A DNA stretch of 64,000 bases, taken from Haliscomenobacter sp041740695 (lineage in GTDB: Bacteria; Bacteroidota; Bacteroidia; Chitinophagales; Saprospiraceae). Positions within the stretch are counted from its first letter, which is position 1; each line of letters starts with the position of its first letter. The stretch covers positions 1-64,000 of the forward strand of contig NZ_JBGSLK010000029.1 in assembly GCF_041740695.1 (NCBI RefSeq). Direction: 5' to 3'. Both the position numbers and the translations under genes were made by a program. Below, piece after piece: positions 26,926-34,405 of the stretch. Below the pieces are notes generated by a model that had not been told where the DNA came from, searched no databases, and saw only the letters and a program-made list of their open reading frames with translations.

Positions 26926-27132
26926 ATGAACCAAGAAACAAGTAGTCCTACCGTACCTGGTATCAAGCCCGAAGCAGCAGGAGCCGAGGAAGTCAAGCGG
27001 TTTACTGTTGACCTGCCTACCAATCTGCACGTGGCCCTCAAGATGAGGGCGGCCACACTCAGGCTCTCCATGCGAGAATACGTGACCACGATCATTGAGG
27101 CAGCGCTGAACGAACAGAAGGACAAGGAATAA
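26926..27132 (+). CDS. Ribbon-helix-helix DNA-binding protein
   Basis: A 68-aa protein with a flexible, charged N-terminus and a MetJ/Arc-type ribbon-helix-helix: the beta strand KRFTVDLP, then LHVALKMRAATLRLSMREYVTTII. Such proteins are plasmid copy-number or partition regulators (CopG/ParG types). It stands 36 bp before repA and behind a perfect palindrome, so I infer an autoregulator of replication. Confidence 0.8.
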   Translation: MNQETSSPTVPGIKPEAAGAEEVKRFTVDLPTNLHVALKMRAATLRLSMREYVTTIIEAALNEQKDKE

Positions 27133-27168
27133 AACTAAACCGGAGTTTTTCCACAAAATCCATCCAGC

Positions 27169-28122
27169 ATGGAAGAAGACAACAAAGCCAAGAGCATCAC
27201 CACGCTCAGCAAGGTTCAAAAAAGAAGTTTGGGCACCCATGTGTTGCTCAAAACCACAGAGGCCGACAAAAACGACGCGATGTTTCAGCACAGCGTGTTG
27301 TGTCAGACCTTTTTGCCGTATCGGGATCCTGGTAACAACATCAACCTGTGGCAACAAAAGCAAGGTGCCGCGACGCTAGCCGTACAAGCCGGGAATTCTT
27401 TTGACCCCAACAATCAGGAATTCACCCAGATCGGGTTGCCCTATGGGCCCAAAGCCCGTTTGATCCTGGCGCACATCAATACCGAGGCCATCAAGAGCCA
27501 ACAGGCCGAAATCCACGTTGAAGAAAGTATGACGGCGTTTATCCGCAAGATGGGATTGAACACCGATGGCCGGACCATCAAGGTGGTGAAAGAACAATTG
27601 CGGCGCATTTCGGTGGCTACTTTTTCGATCGGTTTTGTATCTGAAGAAGGCAGCACCCAGGCCGACTTAAAAATTGTGAAGTCCTTTGACCTATGGTTTC
27701 CCAAGGATCAGAACCAGCGGGTGATGTGGGATTCCACCATTTTGCTGACTGATGATTATTTCAACAGTTTGCGGGAGCACGCCATTCCACTGGACGAGCG
27801 GGCGCTGGCCGCTTTGTCGCACAGTGCGTTGGGACTGGACATCTACGCCTGGTTGGCACAACGCTTGCACCGGATCAGTTACGAGCGGCCCCAGTTCATT
27901 GCCTGGACCAATTTGCGGGATCAATTTGGGCATGCCTATAGCGAAATTTCGAAGTTCAAGCAAGTGTTTCGCAAGACCATGAAGGATGTATTGATGCAGT
28001 ATCCAGGGGCCAGGATTGAAGAGGATCCAAACAAGGGCTTCAAATTGTTTCATTCACCGCCGCCGATTCCGACTAAGGTGTTCAGCATGATTGATGAGGT
28101 GGCGCATAAGCGGTTGGAGTAG
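27169..28122 (+). CDS. repA: Plasmid replication initiator RepA
   Basis: A 317-aa protein resembling plasmid RepA C-terminal-domain initiators: FLPYRDPG near residue 50, LPYGPKARLILAHINTEA near 97, SFDLWFPK near 168, ALSHSALGLDIYAWLAQRLHR near 224, then a winged-helix-like FKQVFRKTMKDVL. These proteins bind iterons and open the origin. The first iteron begins immediately at its stop codon and about 20 follow in the next 1.3 kb, which supports the assignment strongly. No partition ATPase gene is visible in the window. Confidence 0.9.
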   Translation: MEEDNKAKSITTLSKVQKRSLGTHVLLKTTEADKNDAMFQHSVLCQTFLPYRDPGNNINLWQQKQGAATLAVQAGNSFDPNNQEFTQIGLPYGPKARLILAHINTEAIKSQQAEIHVEESMTAFIRKMGLNTDGRTIKVVKEQLRRISVATFSIGFVSEEGSTQADLKIVKSFDLWFPKDQNQRVMWDSTILLTDDYFNSLREHAIPLDERALAALSHSALGLDIYAWLAQRLHRISYERPQFIAWTNLRDQFGHAYSEISKFKQVFRKTMKDVLMQYPGARIEEDPNKGFKLFHSPPPIPTKVFSMIDEVAHKRLE

Positions 28123-28261
28123 CGTGAAGTTTGGTAGGGTTGAAAACATATTAAATTATTTTATAACGTGCAGTTTGGTAGATAATGGCTAAACTGGCTC
28201 TGGTGAGGGAGTTGGGGAGGAGAGGCTACCAAAGTTCACGTGGATGGTGAGAGAGGGGGTA

Positions 28262-28620
28262 GCAGCTTCGCTGCTGTTTTTTTTTGAACCACCTAAGAAA
28301 CTGAAGGGACTAAAGGGCACTTGAGGGCGAAAGCGGCATTTTTTTTAGCACAGAGGAGAAAATAGGAGGACACGGAGGGCACAAAGTTAGACTTGGGCAG
28401 CTCCGCTGCGGGTTTTTTTGAACCACCTAAGAAACTGAAGGAACTAAAGGGCACTTGAGGGCGAAAGCGGCATTTTTTTTAGCACAAAGAAAAAAATAAG
28501 AGGACACTGAGGGCACAAAGTTAGACTTGGGCAGCTTCGCTGCGGGGTTTTTGAACCACCTAAGACATCTAAGGGCACCTAAGGGAGGGTTGCGAGCACT
28601 GTTGGGAGGGAGGTTTTGGA
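28262..28620. repeat. Two and a half tandem ~135-bp units within the origin region
   Basis: GCAGC(T/C)(T/C)CGCTGC palindromes at 28262, 28397 and 28531 begin near-identical units of 134-135 bp (AACCACCTAAG, AAAGCGGCATTTTTTTTAGC, GGGCACAAAGTTAGACTTG). Related single units lie at 18.5-18.7 kb. Confidence 0.85.
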
Positions 28621-29180
28621 GATTGTGTGGGTGAAAACCTACCAAACTTCACGTGCATTTGAGTGGTAAGGGAGCACGTGTACTTTGGTAGGTTTTGGGG
28701 TGGTTTTAGTGTTCTAAACTGTTGATAATCAGTATTAAAAAATAGCAACGTGAAGTTTGGTAGATGGTGGGGATCGGGCAAGTTCGAGGGGTGACCCTAC
28801 CAAAGTACACGTGGATTTAAGTTGCAGGAGAGCACGTGAAGTTTGGTAGGTTTGGAGGGACGGTTTCAGTGATATAAGTCGGGCAAATCATCAGGTAAAA
28901 GGCGGGGCACGTGAAGTTTGGTATGCGGGCAGGGTTGAGGGTAACTGCAAGAGTTACCCCTACCAAACTTCACGTGCTCGCAAGAAGCTATCAGGAATAG
29001 CAGTCAACGCTTTGTTATTTCTTTTCTTTTCACAAGAAAAAATTTTGCTTAGTTTTGTCGGAGGGAAAATTTAGGGTTTCCGAAATCCACAGAAGCGAGC
29101 GAATGATTATAGGTATTTAAAGAATATAGGAGTATATAGGTTTGTCAACCAAACTTCACGTGGATTTATACCAAAGTACA

Positions 29181-29222
29181 TGTGGATAACCTATCTAAAG
29201 CTACCAAAGTACATGTGGATAA
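29181..29222. promoter_or_regulatory. Two consensus DnaA boxes fused to iterons
   Basis: TGTGGATAA (reverse of TTATCCACA) occurs at 29181-29189 and 29214-29222, each overlapping the right end of an iteron. A near match (GTGGATAA) follows the last iteron at about 29430. DnaA boxes next to iterons are usual in RepA-driven plasmid origins. Confidence 0.75.
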
Positions 29223-29490
29223 TTTCAGGAAGAATGCTGTTAAGTCCAAAATCCTACCAAAGTTCACGCCAAAACGAAGATTTCGCGGGAGAGTCTACCA
29301 AAGTACACGCGGATGCTACCAAAATGCACGTTCATTCTACCAAAGTACACGTCGATTTCTACCAAAGTACACGTGCTTAGTGTGCGCAGCTACCAAACTT
29401 CACGTGCTTTTTCCTACCAAAGTACACGTGGATAAGTAATTGATAATAAAAAGATTAAAGCAATTACCTTTGTGTAAAACATCGAGACAG

Positions 29491-30423
29491 ATGACCGTGC
29501 CAGAAGCCAAAAATATTCCCTTAGCCGACCTCTTGGCCCGATTAGGGCATCAGCCAGCGGAAGCGCGGCAAGGTGGCAACGACGTATGGTACCTGTCGCC
29601 CTTTCGGGCGGAGAAGACTCCCAGCTTCCACATCCACCAGGAGCGCAACGTTTGGTACGACTTTGGCGATGGCGACAGTACCGGGGGCAACCTGATTGAC
29701 TTTGTGATGCGGCACGAAAACTGTTCCTTTGCCCGGGCGATGGCATTTTTGGAAAAGCTGTACGGTCGGGGAGGAGCAGCAAGGCCCAGTCTATGGAACC
29801 TGCCCAGCAGCGGGGCCGTAGCCGCTGCCCCTGGGGACAAATTTCAGTTGGACAAGGTACAGCCCCTCCAGAACCAGGCCTTGGGGCAATACCTCCAATC
29901 GCGCGGCATTGAGCCAGGTATAGTTGGCCACTGGGTACAAGAAGCCTACTACCACCACCGGGACACCCGGAAACAATATTTTGGTCTGGCCTTTGCCAAC
30001 GGCTGTGGCGGCTACGAGTTGCGGAATCCCTATTTCAAAACCTCGCTGGGCGCCAAGGGGATCAGTTTTTTGGGTGGAAAAGACAAGAGCCAGTGTTGTA
30101 TCTTTGAGGGCTTCTTTGACTTTCTGGCTTGGCTGTGTTTGGAACAAATCAGTGCAGAACTGCCGCAGGATGTGTTGGTGTTGAACTCGCTGAGTTTTCA
30201 GGAACAAGGATTCAGTCTGCTGGAGTCGCGGAATTACGCCCGGGTGCACAGTTACCTGGACAACGATGAAGCAGGCGGCGTGGCTACCCTGGAGTTGATT
30301 TACCGGCTGGGGGAGGAACGGGTACAGCCACAGCACCGGCGGTATCGGGGGTATAAGGATTTGAGTGCCTGGTGGGAGAAAGAGGGGAAGGGCGTTGGTG
30401 TGGCAGGAATGAATACGCATTGA
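29491..30423 (+). CDS. Toprim/CHC2-like plasmid primase-like protein
   Basis: 310 aa from ATG 29491, which directly follows the iteron array. The N-terminal domain (WYLSPFRAEKTPSFHI, then VWYDFGDG and GGNLIDFVM) is the fold of the DnaG CHC2 zinc-finger module but lacks the cysteines. The C-terminal half is a toprim domain: FEGFFDFLAWL supplies the acidic Glu and YLDNDEAG the DxD pair. Such proteins are found on Bacteroidota mobile elements, where they are thought to make primers for replication. Its position beside repA and the origin fits that role. Confidence 0.85.
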   Translation: MTVPEAKNIPLADLLARLGHQPAEARQGGNDVWYLSPFRAEKTPSFHIHQERNVWYDFGDGDSTGGNLIDFVMRHENCSFARAMAFLEKLYGRGGAARPSLWNLPSSGAVAAAPGDKFQLDKVQPLQNQALGQYLQSRGIEPGIVGHWVQEAYYHHRDTRKQYFGLAFANGCGGYELRNPYFKTSLGAKGISFLGGKDKSQCCIFEGFFDFLAWLCLEQISAELPQDVLVLNSLSFQEQGFSLLESRNYARVHSYLDNDEAGGVATLELIYRLGEERVQPQHRRYRGYKDLSAWWEKEGKGVGVAGMNTH

Positions 30424-30556
30424 CGATTTTCCCGATATGCAGATTTGCACATCGAGGTAAACCAATAAGTTACAATACTTCTAATCTGAAAAATTTGAGT
30501 GCAATGGAAATCCCATCAGCTTTGAATGCTCAGATAAAACAAAATAATCATTAGCG

Positions 30557-31432
30557 ATGTCCAATATTTTCAACATTGATGATAAGCATCCCATCCGAAT
30601 CATTCCTGGAGAAAAACCGGCTCAAGATTACCTAGCCATCAGTGATCTATTGATGAGTCCAACCGCTAAAGAAGACAAGAACATTGGTAGTAGTAAAGAT
30701 GTCAATACCATTCTTCGCAACTACCTGCGGCGGCGGCATACCTTGGAGCTGATTCGAGAATGGGAATTGCTGCACAACTCCACAGAATTTGATTTCCACG
30801 CCTTCCAGACCAATTACGTGCTGCGGGCTCTGGACCAAGGCAATATGTTTTCACCCAGTTTTAGCAGTTTTGTAGAAGAGACCAAAGCCAAGAGTATCTC
30901 TATTAAGCGAGGACGCAATGGTGGTACCTTTGTCGCTTTGCCAATTGCCTTTGATTTTGCCTTTTGGATCAGCCCCAAATTTGAGTTATTGGTCATCGAG
31001 GACTATCTGCAATACAAGTTCAGTAGTGAGCGCTTTGAAGAAAGAGTACGCGAAGGTACCCGGCTTTTTGCTGCGGTCAATTACGAATTGCATACCCTGG
31101 CCATCAAAGACAAGATCATCACCGAACAAATGAGCGACGATGAAATTCGTCACACTTTTGCCACCGAGGCAGACTTGTTCAACAAGTTGGTATTTCATCA
31201 AACCGCTGCAGAATGGAGGAGAGGCAATCCATCAGCAAGTGGAAACATCCGTGACTATTCTACGCCAGAACAACAGATTTTGTTGGCCAATTTGGAGTAC
31301 ATGAATGCCAAATTAGTGGAATACGGTCGTTCTTTTTCTGAGCGTGCGCGGTCGCTGCAAAAAATGGCAGAAGACGATTTGCCGAATATCCAAAAAGCCA
31401 TGACCGACGTTTCACGTAGGCTATTGAAGTAA
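30557..31432 (+). CDS. KilA-N domain protein (1)
   Basis: A 291-aa protein. The KilA-N signature is visible as RGRNGGTFVALPIAFDFAFWISPKFELLVIEDY at about residues 119-151. The N-terminal part is specific to this protein. The C-terminal part has helices ending in a charged tail (RSLQKMAEDDLPNIQKAMTD). KilA-N is a DNA-binding domain of phage and mobile-element proteins whose cellular role is mostly unknown. The gene follows the primase-like gene on the same strand and is followed by strong hairpins that may terminate its transcript. Confidence 0.85.
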   Translation: MSNIFNIDDKHPIRIIPGEKPAQDYLAISDLLMSPTAKEDKNIGSSKDVNTILRNYLRRRHTLELIREWELLHNSTEFDFHAFQTNYVLRALDQGNMFSPSFSSFVEETKAKSISIKRGRNGGTFVALPIAFDFAFWISPKFELLVIEDYLQYKFSSERFEERVREGTRLFAAVNYELHTLAIKDKIITEQMSDDEIRHTFATEADLFNKLVFHQTAAEWRRGNPSASGNIRDYSTPEQQILLANLEYMNAKLVEYGRSFSERARSLQKMAEDDLPNIQKAMTDVSRRLLK

Positions 31433-31789
31433 GTATGGTCGTAACCGTTGAAATAAATGTCGCTCGAAATCGAGCGACATTTATAGTCACTAATTCAACA
31501 GGGTGATACTTTCTCAAAAAAATATTCCTTATCAAACGTCCCTGACTCTGCAATCAATTGTTGCAGCAATAAATGTCGCTCGAAATCGAGCGACATTTAA
31601 GGTTTGGAAATAAAATAGCCCTCATACATAATGGATGTTTTTCCGATGCTCGGATGTGAGCATCGGCTGAAGATGAGGGTTTTAACCTTATCAAATTCGA
31701 TTAGGTTGACATGAGCTGGAATGGCCGAGGCTTCATCTAATTACCTTAAGTCAATCAGATTGCTTTGAGCACAACTAAACCTGAAGATA
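31433..31789. repeat. Intergenic hairpin cluster
   Basis: Holds two copies of a strong hairpin: AAATGTCGCTCGA, AA, TCGAGCGACATTT (31453-31484 and 31570-31599). A nested structure follows: CCCTCAT (31619) with ATGAGGG (31673) enclosing CCGATGCTC/GAGCATCGG (31643-31666), followed by TTTT. The latter looks like an intrinsic terminator or a structured leader of the next gene. Confidence 0.75.
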
Positions 31790-32326
31790 ATGAGTAAAAA
31801 TACCAACTACGACCACGCTGAACACCTGCATCGATTTGCTTGTTGGACCGCAGCGGCAGCAGTTCGACGAGCTTTTGCGGGGAATGAAGTCATTGCTCAA
31901 GTCATTGAAGACGTTAACCTAAAACAGGAACTATCAGAATTAAATACGGAGGCGTTGAGCAGTGAGGCATTCGATGAGACGCACAACAAATTAGCCAAGG
32001 AACTGATTGAGGTACTTAAAAATAGACTAGAAAGCGAAGCTGCCAAAGAAATGGTAACCTATGGACGGGCGGCCAAAATCATAGCCGTTTACATCAAAAC
32101 TTGCTACGTGATCCCTGACCCGGAGTGTGCATTAAGTCGGGTAGCCCATCCACCAATTGACCGGATTCTATTATCAACAATTTCGAAATGTCACAAGATA
32201 TTCGATGATCAATTGCCAAATTGGACTCAACTTGACGAGGTCAAGTACACAGCTTTGGTTAAAACCCTTCGGCGCATCGAACCAGATCACTTCTGGAAGC
32301 TTGAACGTTACTGGCAGTCCTATTAA
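31790..32326 (+). CDS. Hypothetical protein, 178 aa
   Basis: Soluble, largely helical protein with no recognised domain; AEHLHRFACWTAAAAVRRAF at the N-terminus is its most distinctive stretch. The C-terminus (RRIEPDHFWKLERYW) is basic and aromatic. It is bracketed by the hairpin repeats at 31.4-31.7 and 32.4-32.6 kb, as if carried as a cassette. Similar small cassettes in mobile elements often have defence or toxin-antitoxin roles, but nothing here proves this. Confidence 0.7.
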   Translation: MSKNTNYDHAEHLHRFACWTAAAAVRRAFAGNEVIAQVIEDVNLKQELSELNTEALSSEAFDETHNKLAKELIEVLKNRLESEAAKEMVTYGRAAKIIAVYIKTCYVIPDPECALSRVAHPPIDRILLSTISKCHKIFDDQLPNWTQLDEVKYTALVKTLRRIEPDHFWKLERYWQSY

Positions 32327-32367
32327 AGATTGCGCTTCCCCTTTGAAATACCACCCTGCACGAAGTA

Positions 32368-32413
32368 CCCGATAATAAATGTCGCTCGATTTCGAGCGAC
32401 ATTTATTATCGGG
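32368..32413. terminator. Very strong hairpin, third copy of the GTCGCTCGA family
   Basis: Arms of 22 bp (CCCGATAATAAATGTCGCTCGA and its complement) around TT, 42 bp after the stop of the 178-aa gene. The extended stem adds CCCGATAAT to the core shared with 31453 and 31570. No T run follows, so a repeat element used as a bidirectional terminator is likeliest. Confidence 0.6.
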
Positions 32414-32469
32414 TCTATCTCATATTAAGGTGTGGGCATTCACATATCGCCCTACTTACACAACCTGCT

Positions 32470-32501
32470 TTTTAATTCCATGCAATTGCATGGAATTAAA
32501 A
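32470..32501. repeat. Perfect 32-bp palindrome
   Basis: TTTTAATTCCATGCAA followed by its exact reverse complement with no spacer. A second hairpin (AGCGATATTCA, CTTC, TGAATATCGCT) lies at 32526-32551. They precede the 83-aa gene and could be an operator and a terminator respectively. Confidence 0.7.
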
Positions 32502-32614
32502 CAGCTTGCTCTGAACCGCTTGAAGAGCGATATTCACTTCTGAATATCGCTTTGAAATCTCAGTATATACCCGTATTTTGTCCTATTGTATTTCATATAA
32601 AGCTATAGAAAACC

Positions 32615-32866
32615 ATGATTGAGGTAAGTACCACTACTGGCATCCAGCAGAAGTATCAGGATGCCACCGTGCGGGCAGAGATCCCGCAAGACAATTTCCT
32701 GGAACTGGCAACGATAGGGTATCCTTGGGAGTTAGTCCAAGAGACCGACTGGGGGTATCTGTGCATTTTAAGCATTGCTGCTTTCAGAGGGAATACCGTA
32801 CAGCTGTACAGTGAGCTGAATGAGGATGTTTATGTGGAGTTGGAAGAAGTGTTGACACCACGGTAA
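32615..32866 (+). CDS. Small hypothetical protein, 83 aa
   Basis: Unrecognised acidic protein with a predicted alpha/beta pattern (YPWELVQETDWGYLCIL, then YSELNEDVYVELEEVL). It has no signal peptide. It stands alone between hairpin-rich DNA and a convergent KilA-N gene. Confidence 0.55.
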   Translation: MIEVSTTTGIQQKYQDATVRAEIPQDNFLELATIGYPWELVQETDWGYLCILSIAAFRGNTVQLYSELNEDVYVELEEVLTPR

Positions 32867-33037
32867 ACAAAAAGAGCCATCGGGAAGGACGGCTCGTGTA
32901 GATACAAAAACAACAAAAAACTGGTCAAGATGGTCAATCTTGATGCTACAAAAATAAGTTATTTTGAATTAATAATCAATTTTTTGTTGATAAATCCGGG
33001 GTGCATTCTACCAAGCTGAGTAGAAATAAGCTCTGAG

Positions 33038-33754
33038 CTACCCAATCACTTCCTTCAACACATCTTCATGATAAGTCCTAACCTGGCCATACCGTTCATC
33101 GTGCGCGGTGCCGGTGGGAATATCCTTCTGACGACTTAATGCCGCTGCGGTTTTTCCCCATTCCTTGGCCTGATGAAGTGGACAGGGTATTTTATGCAAA
33201 TTGCAGTAGCCAGCGATGGTGTAGTAATGGTCATCGACACTAATGATCTTGGACTCCAGCTCATCGAGGCGCTGGGCGGTTTTGTCTAGTTCCTCCCGCA
33301 CATTTTCATTGATATGTTCCTGCTTCTCCCACTGCTCGGCAAGCAGGCGCAAGGTCGCCGCGAAGCCAGAGGGGGGAATACCCTGAAGGCGGGTTGATCC
33401 GGTGGTGATGAGTTCCTGAATACGATCATACACCCATAATTCAAACTCGGGTGATAACCAAGCGGCAAATTTTAAAGCAAGCTTCTCCTCCATCCACGTG
33501 CCTTGCAGACCTTCGGCAGCATCCCCGCCTTTGATAACCCTCAATACCTCACGTGAAGGAGCGATATGGGAATTCCCATATCGCTCCTCCAGTAAGCCCA
33601 TATAGTCTTGGGTGCTTTTCAAGCGAAGAAAATCCGCTACCATTTTCCCTCTAAAGGGTTTGGCCATTTCAGTAGCATTAATCATCTTGTTACCATCAGC
33701 AAATTCAAAGCTGATTGTCTGACCTCCATAATCAAATTTAGTTACTCCACTCAT
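33038..33754 (-). CDS. KilA-N domain protein (2)
   Basis: A 238-aa protein with a full KilA-N domain in the first 120 residues: NATEMAKPF near 26, FLRLKSTQDY near 42, GTWMEEKLALKFAAWLSPEFELWVYD near 85-110. A coiled coil (about 145-175) and a small C-terminal domain with a Cys/His-rich stretch (GYCNLHKIPCPLH) follow. Phage antirepressors have this arrangement. It is not closely similar to the KilA-N protein at 30557, so the two are independent acquisitions. It is convergent with the 83-aa gene. Confidence 0.88.
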   Translation of the reverse strand: MSGVTKFDYGGQTISFEFADGNKMINATEMAKPFRGKMVADFLRLKSTQDYMGLLEERYGNSHIAPSREVLRVIKGGDAAEGLQGTWMEEKLALKFAAWLSPEFELWVYDRIQELITTGSTRLQGIPPSGFAATLRLLAEQWEKQEHINENVREELDKTAQRLDELESKIISVDDHYYTIAGYCNLHKIPCPLHQAKEWGKTAAALSRQKDIPTGTAHDERYGQVRTYHEDVLKEVIG

Positions 33755-33896
33755 GCTGCAAAGTTACCATTCTTTGTGGAAAAGTGACTGGGAGTGCCTG
33801 GAAAAGGCGGCTTTAGATGCCATACTTCCTGATAATAAAAAACCGAGACGCATAGCACCTCGGCCTAAGTAAAACTAAACCCCAGTTAATGTCTTA

Positions 33897-33928
33897 TTGC
33901 GGTAGGAGCCTAATAGTCCCGCCGCAAC
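33897..33928. repeat. Repeat GCGGTAGGAGCC, copy 1
   Basis: TTGCGGTAGGAGCC and GTCCCGCCGCAACAATT, with a few bases between, form an imperfect hairpin. The second copy is at 35526-35563. Each lies just downstream of a copy of the coiled-coil gene, so it travelled with the duplicated segment. Confidence 0.75.
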
Positions 33929-33970
33929 AATTTTGTGGTAATATAGAAACAATTCCAACAATACACAATA

Positions 33971-34285
33971 TTAGGAGTCAAAAAAGTGTGCCTTTGCCCG
34001 CACCTCCGCCTCCAGCTCTCGTAGCCGATCGCGTAGCCGCTCGATGCCCGCTTCTTTTTCCAGAAAGTCTTTGCGTTTGCCCAGGAACTCGACGGGGCCG
34101 ATGTTTTTGGCGACCAGTTCCTGTTGCCAGTAGGAGAGGAGCTCGCGGTCGAGTTCCAGGAGCTGGAGAGGCCGGGACGTGGAGCACCGCTAGGGGTGTA
34201 GGCCAGGCCGAGGGCGGGTAGGTACTTGAGCCAGTTGCCGCGACGGGATTCCTGGAGCTTGAGGAGGGATAGTAGAAACTGATGA
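33971..34285 (-). pseudogene. Decayed duplicate of the coiled-coil protein gene
   Basis: Base-by-base similarity to 35599-36090 is obvious. The C-terminal part matches closely (NIGPVEFLGKRKDFLEKEAG to the end). It is joined directly to the LQESRRGNWLKYLP...YTPSGAPRPG part by a deletion that removes the middle and shifts the frame. The signal peptide region is absent. The 3' hairpin repeat is duplicated with it. Confidence 0.85.
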
Positions 34286-34405
34286 GTGGGGCTGTAGGAG
34301 TAACAAGTAGACCAATGGTCTCACGACTCTTACCATTATTCGCACGTCTTCAGATGTGTATAATCGTAAGAAAATAAACTTTTAAAATGTAAATGTGCCC
34401 AAGTT
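34286..34405. other. Short gap between pseudogene and nuclease gene
   Basis: No gene or clear element; AT-rich, with ATTATTCGCA-like sequence near 34335. Confidence 0.3.

Larger units (their letters stand above)
28123..29432. repeat. Iteron array / plasmid replication origin
   Basis: About twenty copies of CTACCAAAGTACACGTG or its variants (G/C at the eighth base, A/T at the tenth) in both orientations. Examples are 28123, 28166, 28226, 28639, 28748, 28798, 28833, 28960, 29168, 29201, 29254, 29295, 29316, 29337, 29359, 29390 and 29414. Four near the right end are spaced 21, 21 and 22 bp. AT-rich DNA at about 29010-29060 and 29100-29155 could be the unwinding element. A block of palindromic repeats (28262-28620) interrupts the left part. 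This is the expected RepA target. Confidence 0.88.

Noticed and set aside
28150..28780. Short minus-strand frames across the repeat block
   Set aside because: They consist of translated palindromic repeats and iterons and have no protein-like composition.
29168..29432. Regularly spaced repeats resembling a CRISPR array
   Set aside because: Repeats are only about 17 bp, occur in both orientations, have spacers of a few bases, and adjoin repA with DnaA boxes. They are iterons; no cas genes are present.
26356..30423. Integrative element with integrase and attachment sites
   Set aside because: No integrase, excisionase or conjugation gene is visible in the window and no convincing flanking direct repeats were found. 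A plasmid replicon explains the replication genes better.
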